A stretch of 32,946 nt of DNA from an uncultured Flavobacteriaceae bacterium. Its GTDB lineage: Bacteria; Bacteroidota; Bacteroidia; Flavobacteriales; Flavobacteriaceae. The stretch is from contig CAJWGK010000013.1 of the NCBI GenBank assembly GCA_913030895.1, positions 1 through 32,946 of the forward strand, written 5' to 3'. The position numbers and the translations under genes were made by a program. Below are positions 1 to 8,072 of this stretch, piece after piece; positions within the stretch are counted from its first letter, which is position 1, and every line of letters begins with the position of its first letter. The notes beneath the pieces were generated by a model. That model had not been told where the DNA came from and did no database searches. It worked only from the letters and a program-made list of their open reading frames with translations.

Positions 1-181
1 ATAAAAATATAATTTATTCACTATAGGATTGATTTAAAATTATAACCTCCCATACTAATATAGCATTTTTTAATTTTTAAAACCAAAAAGATTTAATTTT
101 TTATTATGTACAAAAAACATAATTAAGTGATAATTAATTACAAATAATATTTACATTTGAATTGTCTCAAATCATTAAATC
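1..181. other. AT-rich leader before the first gene
   Basis: No gene is supported here. The stretch is very AT-rich. It holds a 7-bp inverted repeat (103-109 with 117-123, 7-nt loop) and, at 152-159, the octamer TACATTTG, which matches the Bacteroidota -7 promoter consensus TAnnTTTG. No TTG-type -33 element lies 17-23 bp upstream, so this is only half a promoter. It ends 22 bp before the ATG at 182 and could drive the small gene there. The inverted repeat is not followed by a T-run on either strand, so I do not call it a terminator. Confidence 0.3.
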
Positions 182-514
182 ATGGAAAAAAAAGTATTTA
201 GCCCGCCACCTTCATTATTCAATTTTCGTGGCAATACCGATATGGTATTGTTCCTATTGCAAAAAGAACTACGCGGCGTAAGGATTTGTCAACTGTTTAA
301 TCCATTAGGAGTTAACTCAGACCTTTTCTATCCCAATCTTGGCATTTTAATTTTGTCCCTTATGAAGCTTCCTCATCAGTCCGAGGAATTTATTGCTTGG
401 TACGAAAAAAAATTAGAAAAATGGTCAGCTAAAGTGGACTTGGAAAATAACGCTGCATTGGCAGAATTAACGTTACAGTTCTATTATTTTCTGCGGTACC
501 GCCAATTGAAATAA
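182..514 (+). CDS. conserved-looking small hypothetical protein
   Basis: This 110-residue ORF starts with ATG and I do not recognise the family. No signal peptide is visible. The middle is hydrophobic (around residues 50-61, NLGILILSLMKL) but too short and mixed for a confident membrane helix. The C-terminal half looks helical and amphipathic (EEFIAWYEKKLEKW, then AELTLQFYYFLRYR). Several aromatic residues and balanced charge suggest a small folded cytoplasmic protein. The stop lies only 6 bp from the stop of the convergent asd gene, leaving no room for a separate terminator. A -7-like promoter box sits just upstream. The reading frame is real-looking because codon use and the A-rich start context match the neighbours, but function is unknown. 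Confidence 0.6.
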   Translation: MEKKVFSPPPSLFNFRGNTDMVLFLLQKELRGVRICQLFNPLGVNSDLFYPNLGILILSLMKLPHQSEEFIAWYEKKLEKWSAKVDLENNAALAELTLQFYYFLRYRQLK

Positions 515-520
515 TTTGTT

Positions 521-1510
521 TTATACCAAATCGTTTTCTATCAAATATTCGGCGATTTGAATAGTATTTGTTGCGGCACCTTTTCTCAAGTTATCTGAAA
601 CAACCCACAGGTTGATCGTATGTTCCTGAGAGAAATCTTCCCTAATTCTCCCTATAAAAACGTCATTTTTGCCTTCAGCGTAAATGGGCATAGGATAAGA
701 ATTTGTATCGGGATTATCCTGAATCACTATACCTGGACTTTCATGAAGTAACTTTCTAATATCTTCCAAGACGAATTCTTTTTTGAGCTGAACATTAATT
801 GATTCACTATGTCCGCCTACAACAGGTATTCTAATGGCAGTAGCAGTTACGCCAATACTGTCATCTCCCAAAATTTTGTGTGTTTCATTGACCAGTTTCA
901 TCTCCTCTTTGGTGTAACCATTTTCCATAAAAACATCGCAATGGGGGAGCGCATTTCGGTGAATTGGATAAGGGTAGGCCATCTCACCTTCAATGTCATT
1001 GTATTCGTTGTTTAATTGTGTTACTGCTTTTACTCCAGTACCGGTTATCGATTGGTAGGTAGAAACAACTATTCGGTTGATACCATAGGTATCTTTTAGA
1101 GGGCTCAATGCCATTAGCATCTGAATTGTTGAGCAGTTGGGATTAGCAATGATTTTGTCTTCAGCAGTGAGAAGGTTGGCGTTGATCTCAGGAATAATTA
1201 GTTTCTTAGTTGGATCCATTCGCCAAGCTGATGAGTTGTCAATTACGACTGTCCCAACTTCAGCAAATTTTGGTGCCCATTCCATGGAGGTATCACCACC
1301 AGCAGAAAATAGTGCAATATCTGGACGCATGGATACAGCAGTTGAAAGTCCTACAACTTCAAAGCTATCTCCTTTATAATCTATTTTCTTTCCTACTGAT
1401 CGCTCTGAGGCTACAGGGATCAATGTCGTTAAGGGAAAACTGCGTTCTGCAAGTACACGAAGCATAACTTCACCCACCATTCCTGTTGCTCCTACAACTG
1501 CTATTTTCAT
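521..1510 (-). CDS. asd: aspartate-semialdehyde dehydrogenase
   Basis: The enzyme reduces L-aspartyl-4-phosphate to L-aspartate-4-semialdehyde with NADPH. This is the branch-point step for lysine, diaminopimelate, threonine and methionine. The 329-residue length is normal for the bacterial Asd family. The N-terminus carries the NADP-binding loop GATGMVG (residues 7-13). The catalytic cysteine is C126 in NPNCST, and the general-base histidine is H234 in PVVGGHSE. Substrate-binding positions in the QSITGTG segment (153-159) are intact. The start is the ATG at 1510, and a strong Bacteroidota promoter lies 17-47 bp upstream, so the gene is probably transcribed alone. It converges on the small gene ending at 514 with only a 6-bp gap. 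Nothing suggests transfer or damage. Confidence 0.96.
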   Translation of the reverse strand: MKIAVVGATGMVGEVMLRVLAERSFPLTTLIPVASERSVGKKIDYKGDSFEVVGLSTAVSMRPDIALFSAGGDTSMEWAPKFAEVGTVVIDNSSAWRMDPTKKLIIPEINANLLTAEDKIIANPNCSTIQMLMALSPLKDTYGINRIVVSTYQSITGTGVKAVTQLNNEYNDIEGEMAYPYPIHRNALPHCDVFMENGYTKEEMKLVNETHKILGDDSIGVTATAIRIPVVGGHSESINVQLKKEFVLEDIRKLLHESPGIVIQDNPDTNSYPMPIYAEGKNDVFIGRIREDFSQEHTINLWVVSDNLRKGAATNTIQIAEYLIENDLV

Positions 1511-1526
1511 ATCTAAAAATTTTAGG

Positions 1527-1557
1527 CAAAATTAGTCTTTAAAAGACGGTTTACAAC
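1527..1557 (-). promoter_or_regulatory. Bacteroidota-type promoter for asd
   Basis: Read on the minus strand, a GTTG -33 element (1557-1554) is followed after exactly 19 bp by TAATTTTG (1534-1527). That is a full match to the -7 consensus TAnnTTTG of the primary sigma factor of this phylum. A start site around 1520 would give a leader of about 10 nt before the asd ATG. The consensus is established for Bacteroides and Flavobacterium; its use here is inferred. Confidence 0.6.
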
Positions 1558-1584
1558 TTCAAAATGTTTTTTTTCAAAAATTAA

Positions 1585-1602
1585 ACAAATTGTTTGATTT
1601 GT
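1585..1602 (-). terminator. weak hairpin after alr, possible terminator
   Basis: A 6-bp inverted repeat (ACAAAT, loop TGTTTG, ATTTGT) lies 17 bp past the alr stop codon. In the direction of alr transcription it is followed by a T-rich run (TTAATTTTTG). The stem is all A/T except one pair, so it would be weak. Its position, between the end of the tdk-alr unit and the asd promoter, fits termination. Confidence 0.3.
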
Positions 1603-1619
1603 AACAATCATAAAGTAGC

Positions 1620-2705
1620 TTATTCAATCACTTTTCTAGAGATGCGCGAACTTAGTCCTGAGAGTAATTCATAAGATATTGTTCCTGCATCTTCTGCGAG
1701 ATCATCTGCCCTTGCTTTGTTACCAAAGACAATGACCTGATCTCCCTCCTTGCAGGGAATTTCACCAATTTCAACCATGGTCATATCCATACAAATATTA
1801 CCGACCATGGGCGCCTTTGTGCCGTTGATCAAGACCCAGCCTTTTCCGTGGCCGTAATGCCTAGCAATTCCGTCTGCATGCCCCAAGGGAAGTAGGGCAA
1901 TTTTTGTATCATCAGGTGCTGTCCACCCACAATTGTAACCAACGGTTTCTCCTTTACTTATTTTGTGGATTTGAGTAATTGTAGTTGTTAAACGAGCGAT
2001 TGGCTCAAGTTTTTTATTCCAATCCACTTGGTTAGCAAATCCATATAGTCCAATCCCCGTTCTTACCCAATCCAAATGAAAATCTGGGTAATTAAAAATA
2101 CCAGAAGTATTCAACAAGTGAAAGTCAATTGCTTTTGAATGTTTTCGATGCTTTTCAATTATTTCTTTAAAAAGTTCAGTTTGAGAATCTGTCTGTTTGT
2201 GAGGTCTTTCTTCCTCTGAGGCAGCCAAATGTGAATATATACTCTTTACTTGAAATGGGCTATTTTTTATTTCTTCTATTAACCATTCTGTTTCCTGGAA
2301 GTTAAAGCCGAGGCGGTTTAATCCAGTATTGTATTTAATGTGGATAGGGTAGTGGGTTTGTTTCGTCTCAACAACTATTTTTTTGAATTCCAACCAACTT
2401 CTTCTGTTATACAGCGCAGGCTCTAAATCATATTCTATGATTTTTTTAAAATTTTGAACCTGAGGGTAAAAAACTAAAATGGGAATATTAACACCTTTTT
2501 TTCTCAAAAGAATTCCTTCGTCTGCATAAGCGACAGCCAAAGCTTCGATACCTAATGCTACTAATTTTTGTGCAACTACTTCAAGGGCGCTTCCATAGGC
2601 ATTGGCTTTTACAACTCCAATCATTTTTGTTTTTGGGTTGATTAAACCTCTTAGGGAATGATAGTTGTACGACAGTTTCTTTAAGTCAATTTCGAGAAGG
2701 CTCAA
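1620..2705 (-). CDS. alr: alanine racemase (PLP-dependent)
   Basis: This fold-type III PLP enzyme interconverts L- and D-alanine for peptidoglycan. It is 361 residues, the usual size for a stand-alone Alr and not the MurF-Alr fusion found in some Bacteroidota. The PLP lysine is K33 in VVKANAYG, and the barrel motifs KYNTGLNRLGF and GNICMDMTMVE are present. The start must be TTG at 2705: the in-frame TAA of the upstream gene lies just before it, and the next Met falls at residue 28, next to the PLP lysine. That TTG is 3 nt after the tdk stop, so translational coupling is likely. Two active-site positions look changed. The segment that normally holds the catalytic tyrosine (YGATYTA in Geobacillus Alr) reads YNCGWTA here, and GYADG reads GHADG. 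By length and motifs it is still best called Alr. Confidence 0.9.
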   Translation of the reverse strand: MSLLEIDLKKLSYNYHSLRGLINPKTKMIGVVKANAYGSALEVVAQKLVALGIEALAVAYADEGILLRKKGVNIPILVFYPQVQNFKKIIEYDLEPALYNRRSWLEFKKIVVETKQTHYPIHIKYNTGLNRLGFNFQETEWLIEEIKNSPFQVKSIYSHLAASEEERPHKQTDSQTELFKEIIEKHRKHSKAIDFHLLNTSGIFNYPDFHLDWVRTGIGLYGFANQVDWNKKLEPIARLTTTITQIHKISKGETVGYNCGWTAPDDTKIALLPLGHADGIARHYGHGKGWVLINGTKAPMVGNICMDMTMVEIGEIPCKEGDQVIVFGNKARADDLAEDAGTISYELLSGLSSRISRKVIE

Positions 2706-2708
2706 GCT

Positions 2709-3314
2709 TTACGATTTTTTGTTTTTTTTCTGCCCTTTTTTATTGATAGCCTTCATAAATGCTGACCTACTTAGTGGTTCATAATCGTCTTTTTCTCCCA
2801 AGACGACAAGCTCTTTTTGGTCGGACTTTCTATGACTGTAATGCGCTAAATTTCCTGTTTGGGTGCAAACAGCATGTACTTTAGTAACATATTCAGCGGT
2901 TGCCATTAGTGCGGGCATAGGACCAAAAGGATTGCCTTTATAATCCATGTCTAAACCTGCTACAATAACACGGACACCTCGATTGGCGAGATTATTGCAA
3001 ACCTCGACAATTTCATCGTCAAAAAACTGTGCCTCATCAATGCCAACTACCTGGCAATCATTTGCTAAAATCGCAATATTCGCAGCAGCGGGAACTACTG
3101 TTGAAAGGATTTGATTGGCATCGTGTGATGTTACAAGATTATCATCATACCTCTGATCTATCGCGGGTTTAAAAATTTCAATTTTTTGTCTAGCGAACTG
3201 TGCTCTTTTTAAGCGGCGAATCAATTCTTCTGTTTTTCCTGAAAACATTGAACCACAGATCACCTCGATCCAGCCTAATTGTTCATTATGGCTTACAGGA
3301 TTTTCTAAAAACAT
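2709..3314 (-). CDS. tdk: thymidine kinase (TK1-like type II)
   Basis: The enzyme phosphorylates thymidine with ATP in pyrimidine salvage. This 201-residue protein has the P-loop GSMFSGKT (21-28), the Walker B/catalytic acid GIDEAQFF with E94, and the thymidine-binding loop near residues 154-163. The family's structural zinc site is mostly lost: the first pair reads C150-x-x-T153 where CxxC is usual, and the C-terminal pair reads YEPLSRSAF (178-186), with Ser and Ala at the usual Cys positions. A lysine-rich tail ends the protein. The start is ATG at 3314, 61 bp from the divergent gene at 3376. It is the first gene of a two-gene unit with alr. Confidence 0.94.
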   Translation of the reverse strand: MFLENPVSHNEQLGWIEVICGSMFSGKTEELIRRLKRAQFARQKIEIFKPAIDQRYDDNLVTSHDANQILSTVVPAAANIAILANDCQVVGIDEAQFFDDEIVEVCNNLANRGVRVIVAGLDMDYKGNPFGPMPALMATAEYVTKVHAVCTQTGNLAHYSHRKSDQKELVVLGEKDDYEPLSRSAFMKAINKKGQKKNKKS

Positions 3315-3334
3315 TTTGTAATTTTAAAGAAAAA

Positions 3335-3342
3335 CAAAGGTA
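3335..3342 (-). promoter_or_regulatory. -7 promoter box upstream of tdk
   Basis: On the minus strand this reads TACCTTTG, an exact match to TAnnTTTG, 20 bp before the tdk ATG. No clear TTG -33 element sits at the expected distance, so only the -7 half is supported. Confidence 0.35.
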
Positions 3343-3362
3343 TTAAAAAAACTAACGTTTGT

Positions 3363-3374
3363 AATTGTACAATT
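3363..3374. repeat. 12-bp perfect palindrome in the tdk/3376 divergent gap
   Basis: AATTGTACAATT is a perfect 12-bp palindrome ending one base before the ATG at 3376. It lies in a 61-bp gap between divergent genes and could be an operator or simply AT-rich chance. No regulator gene lies next to it. Confidence 0.3.
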
Positions 3375-3375
3375 T

Positions 3376-4035
3376 ATGTCCAATAAAATTCATCAAGAAC
3401 TTTGTAGAATTGCAAAAGAAATTTTGGAAGCCGAAAAACCCTCTGATTACCAAAAAATTTATGATCAAACCCTTTTATTATTTGAACAACTCATCCTGAT
3501 AAAAAACTCCAAAGGTTTTGAAATGGATTTTTGGGAAGACCTTGAATCAAAATTTGACAAGGAAATTGATTTTATTGAGATTCAAGACAAAAAAGACCTT
3601 GAAGAACAGATTGAAAATAACGACCGTCAGGAACTCCCGCCACTAATAGATACCATTAAGGAGATTGTAAAAGAAATACCCGAGCCTCAACCTGCCGCGG
3701 AAGATTTTTTAAAAGTGAGTCACCAGGAGCTGAAATTTGAGCCTAAGGAGGAGGAATTGGATTCTAAAAAAGAAACTCCAATTGAGCGATTAAATGATAA
3801 ATTTTCTAAAGGCTTACAGATTGATTTAAATGATCGTTTGGCATTTATAAAACATCTTTTTGATCAAAACCCCAACGATTTTCAAAGAGCAGTGTCACAA
3901 ATTTCAACTTTCCAAAACTGGAATCAAGCAAAGGAGTTCATTTTGGAAATGATCAAACCAGATTATGACAACTGGAAAGGAAAAGAATTATACGAAGCGC
4001 GTTTTTTGAAAATTGTAGAAAATAATTTTCAGTAA
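3376..4035 (+). CDS. conserved protein of unknown function upstream of rsmI
   Basis: This is a 219-residue soluble protein with no signal peptide or membrane helix. Three parts can be seen. An N-terminal helical segment (1-60) contains leucine-rich heptad-like spacing (YQKIYDQTLLLFEQLILI). A strongly acidic, Pro/Glu/Lys-rich linker follows (about 65-140). The compact C-terminal domain (about 148-219) is rich in aromatics and includes LNDRLAFIKHLF, FQNWNQAKEFI and KPDYDNWKGKELYEARF. From memory, the C-terminal block resembles uncharacterised proteins conserved across Bacteroidota; I know no assigned function. It is followed after 29 bp by rsmI on the same strand, so a shared transcript is likely. 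The start is the ATG directly after a 12-bp palindrome. Confidence 0.75.
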   Translation: MSNKIHQELCRIAKEILEAEKPSDYQKIYDQTLLLFEQLILIKNSKGFEMDFWEDLESKFDKEIDFIEIQDKKDLEEQIENNDRQELPPLIDTIKEIVKEIPEPQPAAEDFLKVSHQELKFEPKEEELDSKKETPIERLNDKFSKGLQIDLNDRLAFIKHLFDQNPNDFQRAVSQISTFQNWNQAKEFILEMIKPDYDNWKGKELYEARFLKIVENNFQ

Positions 4036-4064
4036 TAAACACACAAACAAGCTATCAAATTTTT

Positions 4065-4733
4065 ATGGGGAAGCTTTTTTTAGTACCAACACCCATTGGC
4101 AATCTCGGAGACATCACTTTCAGAGCAGTAGATACATTGAATCTATCAGATTTGATCCTGGCTGAGGATACACGAACCAGTAGTAAGCTTCTAAACCATT
4201 ACAAAATTCAAAAGCCTATACGGAGTTTTCACATGCACAACGAACACAGAAAACTCAGTGAGGTCATTTCGAAATTAAAATCAGGACAGACGATTGCTAT
4301 TATTTCAGATGCTGGCACTCCTGGAATATCAGACCCTGGTTTTTTATTGGTTCGCGAAGCTTTGGCCAATGATATCGAAGTTGTTTGTCTACCAGGCCCA
4401 ACAGCATTGATCCCTGCTTTGATTCAAAGTGGTTTGTCAGCTGATCGATTTGTTTTTGAAGGATTTTTACCTCCAAAAAAAGGAAGAAATAAACGTTTGG
4501 AAAACCTAATTGGTGAAACCCGAACCATTATTTTTTATGAATCTCCTCACAAGATTTTAAAAACTTTAACCCAATTGGTTGATTTTTTTGAGCCCGAACG
4601 TCGAGTCTCCATTTCAAGAGAATTGTCAAAAATGTATGAGGAAACTTTCAGAGGCAATTTGGGCGAGGCCGTTGAATATTTTAACCAGCAAACACCTAAA
4701 GGAGAATTTGTAATTTGTCTAGCAGGCGCTTAA
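4065..4733 (+). CDS. rsmI: 16S rRNA (cytidine-1402 2'-O)-methyltransferase
   Basis: RsmI uses S-adenosylmethionine to 2'-O-methylate C1402 in the decoding centre of 16S rRNA. Tetrapyrrole-methylase-fold signatures are clear: PTPIGNLGDITFRA at residues 8-21, SDAGTPGISDPG near residues 81-92, LPGPTAL, and YESPHK. The protein has 222 residues against about 286 in Escherichia coli. It ends soon after KGEFVICLAG and lacks the C-terminal extension; as far as I recall, the short form is usual in Bacteroidota. ATG at 4065 is the only sensible start. It sits between the uncharacterised gene at 3376 and recJ, 14 bp before the recJ ATG at 4748, so the three probably share a transcript. Confidence 0.95.
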   Translation: MGKLFLVPTPIGNLGDITFRAVDTLNLSDLILAEDTRTSSKLLNHYKIQKPIRSFHMHNEHRKLSEVISKLKSGQTIAIISDAGTPGISDPGFLLVREALANDIEVVCLPGPTALIPALIQSGLSADRFVFEGFLPPKKGRNKRLENLIGETRTIIFYESPHKILKTLTQLVDFFEPERRVSISRELSKMYEETFRGNLGEAVEYFNQQTPKGEFVICLAGA

Positions 4734-4747
4734 AATAATATTCGTTG

Positions 4748-6436
4748 ATGCATTGGAAACCAAAATCCATTCCAGAAGAACAGAAGATCAAAACTCTACA
4801 AAAAGAGATCGGGGTTCCGTATGAAATTGCTTGTATGTTAGTTCAGCGGGGTATTGAAGATTTTCAAACGGCAAAGACCTATTTTCGACCCGAGTTGTCT
4901 GATTTACACGATTCTTATTTAATGCTTGGAATGAGAGCTGCAGTTGATCGGATAACCACTGCAATTTCGCATCAAGAAAAAATTATGATTTATGGAGATT
5001 ATGATGTGGATGGAACCACGGCTGTAACATTGGTCTATTCTTATTTAGATGAGCATTATCCAAAGTGCATCTATTATATTCCAGACCGCTATGAGGAAGG
5101 CTATGGTATATCTCAAAAAGGGATAGCCTATGCCCAAGAAAAAGGGATCAGTTTAATTATTGCTTTAGATTGTGGGATTAAAGCCAATGATAATATTGAT
5201 TACGCAAAAGAATTAGGGATTGATTTTATTATATGTGACCACCATTTACCAGGAGTTAATTTACCAAATGCTGTTGCAATTTTAGACCCCAAACAAGATA
5301 ATTGCAATTACCCTTTTAAAGAACTTTGTGGTTGTGGGATTGGCTTTAAGCTTATACAGGCATTAGCTCAAGAGCAGGGCCAGTCTTTGGAAACTATTTT
5401 GCCCTATATCGATTTGGTAGCGATGGCAATCGCCGCAGATATTGTTCCCATTCTTGATGAAAATAGAATACTTACGCATTATGGATTGCAACAAATTCGA
5501 GAACAGCCACGGAAAGGAATTAAGCTTTTTCTAAATGGGCTTAAAAATAAATTGTCGGTCGCTGATTTGGTTTTTGTCATTGCACCCAGAATTAATGGTG
5601 CTGGAAGGATAAAACACGGTAGTTATGCAGTAGAATTATTACTTTCCAAAGATGAGAACGAGGCCCTTTCAAGAGCTAGAGCAATAGAATTGTTCAATAG
5701 TGAAAGGAAAGCGTTGGATCAAAGAATTACAGCGCAAGCTTTGGATCAAATAGATCAAAATCAAGAACAAGAAAACTATTCCAGTGTTGTTTTTCAACCT
5801 GATTGGCACAAAGGGGTTGTTGGGATTGTCGCATCTCGATTAATAGAAACTTATTACCGTCCTACTGTGGTGTTTGCATCATCAGGGGATTTTTTTACTG
5901 GCTCGGTAAGGTCTGTAAAAGGGGTTGATGTATATCTAATCTTGGACGCTTGTAAGGAACATATTGTGAAATTTGGAGGACATCGATATGCTGCAGGACT
6001 AACCATCAAACCTGAAGCTTATATCGACTTTAAAAAAGCTTTTGAAAAAGCAGTTGCACAGACCATTAAACCCGAACAAAGAATCCCTCACATGGATTAT
6101 GACCTTGAAATTTCTTTGGATAAAATAACCCCGAAATTTTACCGTATAATGAATCAGATGGCTCCATTCGGTCCAGGAAATATGCGCCCCGTATTTATGA
6201 CTAAAAACTGTTTTGATGCTGGAAAATCACGTGCGGTTGGGGAGGATCAGACTCACTTAAAGCTGGACGTGATTGACGACACTGAATCTACGCTCTCAGG
6301 AATTGGTTTTGGGATGGCAGCTAATATTAGTAGAATAAAAAGCAGAGATCCTTTTCAAATACTTTACACCGTTGAGGAAAACGAATTTAGGGGTGAGGTC
6401 TCACTACAGCTTAAATTAAAAGACCTTAAGTTCTGA
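4748..6436 (+). CDS. recJ: single-stranded-DNA-specific exonuclease RecJ
   Basis: RecJ degrades single-stranded DNA 5' to 3' in RecF-pathway recombination, mismatch repair and base excision repair. The 562-residue product has the DHH-family metal site: GDYDVDG (83-89), DCG (141-143), DHH (164-166). GGHRYAAG of the DHHA1 domain is at 410-417, and an OB-fold region follows. I use the ATG at 4748 rather than the TTG immediately before it in frame, because MHWKPK fits the usual RecJ N-terminus. It follows rsmI after 14 bp. Its last 11 bp overlap the end of the convergent pgi gene, so transcription from the two strands must meet inside coding sequence. Confidence 0.95.
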   Translation: MHWKPKSIPEEQKIKTLQKEIGVPYEIACMLVQRGIEDFQTAKTYFRPELSDLHDSYLMLGMRAAVDRITTAISHQEKIMIYGDYDVDGTTAVTLVYSYLDEHYPKCIYYIPDRYEEGYGISQKGIAYAQEKGISLIIALDCGIKANDNIDYAKELGIDFIICDHHLPGVNLPNAVAILDPKQDNCNYPFKELCGCGIGFKLIQALAQEQGQSLETILPYIDLVAMAIAADIVPILDENRILTHYGLQQIREQPRKGIKLFLNGLKNKLSVADLVFVIAPRINGAGRIKHGSYAVELLLSKDENEALSRARAIELFNSERKALDQRITAQALDQIDQNQEQENYSSVVFQPDWHKGVVGIVASRLIETYYRPTVVFASSGDFFTGSVRSVKGVDVYLILDACKEHIVKFGGHRYAAGLTIKPEAYIDFKKAFEKAVAQTIKPEQRIPHMDYDLEISLDKITPKFYRIMNQMAPFGPGNMRPVFMTKNCFDAGKSRAVGEDQTHLKLDVIDDTESTLSGIGFGMAANISRIKSRDPFQILYTVEENEFRGEVSLQLKLKDLKF

Positions 6437-8072
6437 ACCTTTTATAGTGATAAATTAATGCTTTAGTAGATGGGTCATGATGTTGTAAGTCATCCCCATC
6501 AAAATCGCTGAGAATATTATTGGCCAATTGTTTGCCCAGCTCTACGCCCCATTGGTCATAACTGAATATATTCCAAATAATTCCCTGAACAAAAATGCGA
6601 TGCTCGTATGAAGCAATTAATGCACCAAGGTTAAAAGGGGTGAGCTGGTCAATGAAAAGTGTATTAGAAGGGCGATTCCCTTGAAAGACTTTAAAAGGCA
6701 ATAGTTTTTCAATTTCAGCTTTAGATTTACCTGCACTTTTTAATTCCTCAGTAACTTTTTCTGCATTTTTTCCTTGCATCAAAGCTTGAGTTTGCGCAAA
6801 AAAATTGGACATCAATTTATCGTGGTGGTCATTTCCTTCGTGAAGAGGCTTAGCAAAACCAATAAAGTCTGCGGGGATTAGCTTGGTTCCTTGATGCATT
6901 AACTGAAAAAAAGCATGCTGGGCATTGGTTCCCGATGCCCCCCAGATAATGTTTCCGGTTTGGTAGTCAATTGGATTACCGTTTCGGTCAACCCCCTTCC
7001 CATTACTTTCCATAATCCCTTGTTGGAGATAGGCGGGGAGATTTCTTAGGTATTGAGAATAAGGAATTATCGCCTCAGTTTCTACTCCCCAGAAATTGTT
7101 GTACCATACGGTGATTAAAGCTAAAATTACGGGGATATTTTCTTTAAAATCAGTAGCGCTGAAATGAGCGTCCATTGCTCCAGCACCCTTAAGTAAATTC
7201 TTGAAGTTTTCTGATCCAACTGCCAGACATATACTTAGACCAACAGTGCTCCAAAGTGAGAATCTACCCCCAACCCAATCATTCATCGGGAATACATTTT
7301 CCTCCGAAATGCCAAAAGCAGTAACTTTTTCTAAATTAGTTGAAACGGCAATAAAGTGTTGACTAATTGCCTTTTCCGAGGCATGCTCCAAAAACCATTT
7401 CCTGATCGTATTAGCATTACTGAGAGTCTCTTGTGTAGTAAAGCTTTTTGAAACGACAATAAAGAGTGTTGTTTCTGGATCAAGTTTTTTAATTACTTCC
7501 TCAACATGATCTCCTTCGACATTTGAAACGAATGTGACATTTAAGTTGTTTCTATAGTACTCCAGCGCTTCTGTAACCATTGCAGGTCCAAGATCTGATC
7601 CGCCTATTCCGATATTGACCACATGAGAAATCGGCTTTCCGCTGAAGCCTTTCCATTGACCAGAGATCACTTGATCTGCAAAGGCAAACATTTTTTCATT
7701 CACCTTGTTAATTTCTGGAACAACATCAACCCCCTCAAACATTACTGTTGATGAAGAATTCTGCCTCAGCGCAGTATGAAGCACTGCCCTATCTTCGGTT
7801 TCATTAATTTTTTCTCCATCAAAATAAGATGAAATGGCTTGTTTGAGTCCAGATTCCTCAGCTAATTGAATCAATAGATCAATGGTCGATTGATCTAAAA
7901 GATTTTTTGAATAATCAATATAGAAGGATTTCCAGCGTATTGACATATTTTCCGCACGATCAGAATCTTCTGCGAAATATTCATTTAGTTTTTTTTGGGA
8001 AAGAGTTTTAAAGTTAGATTGGAGCTTTTTCCAAGAATCTAGAGTATTTGGATTTTTTTTAATTAATGTCAC
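6426..8072 (-). CDS. pgi: glucose-6-phosphate isomerase
   Basis: Pgi interconverts glucose-6-phosphate and fructose-6-phosphate in glycolysis and gluconeogenesis. The 548-residue length is typical of the large bacterial/eukaryotic form. Visible motifs are the sugar-phosphate loop GIGGSDLG (155-162), the family signature DWVGGRFS ending at residue 272, the catalytic glutamate E355 in QGIMESNGKG, the histidine H386 in GTNAQHAFFQ, and the C-terminal GVELGKQLA carrying the active-site lysine. The start is GTG at 8072, inside the end of the upstream M23 gene (14-bp overlap), which implies translational coupling. The 3' end overlaps recJ by 11 bp tail to tail. No damage is seen. Confidence 0.96.
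   Translation of the reverse strand: MTLIKKNPNTLDSWKKLQSNFKTLSQKKLNEYFAEDSDRAENMSIRWKSFYIDYSKNLLDQSTIDLLIQLAEESGLKQAISSYFDGEKINETEDRAVLHTALRQNSSSTVMFEGVDVVPEINKVNEKMFAFADQVISGQWKGFSGKPISHVVNIGIGGSDLGPAMVTEALEYYRNNLNVTFVSNVEGDHVEEVIKKLDPETTLFIVVSKSFTTQETLSNANTIRKWFLEHASEKAISQHFIAVSTNLEKVTAFGISEENVFPMNDWVGGRFSLWSTVGLSICLAVGSENFKNLLKGAGAMDAHFSATDFKENIPVILALITVWYNNFWGVETEAIIPYSQYLRNLPAYLQQGIMESNGKGVDRNGNPIDYQTGNIIWGASGTNAQHAFFQLMHQGTKLIPADFIGFAKPLHEGNDHHDKLMSNFFAQTQALMQGKNAEKVTEELKSAGKSKAEIEKLLPFKVFQGNRPSNTLFIDQLTPFNLGALIASYEHRIFVQGIIWNIFSYDQWGVELGKQLANNILSDFDGDDLQHHDPSTKALIYHYKRFRT

Noticed and set aside
809-1467. Three plus-strand ORFs antisense to asd
   Set aside because: asd has all catalytic motifs in the opposite frame; these ORFs overlap each other in different frames and look like shadows.
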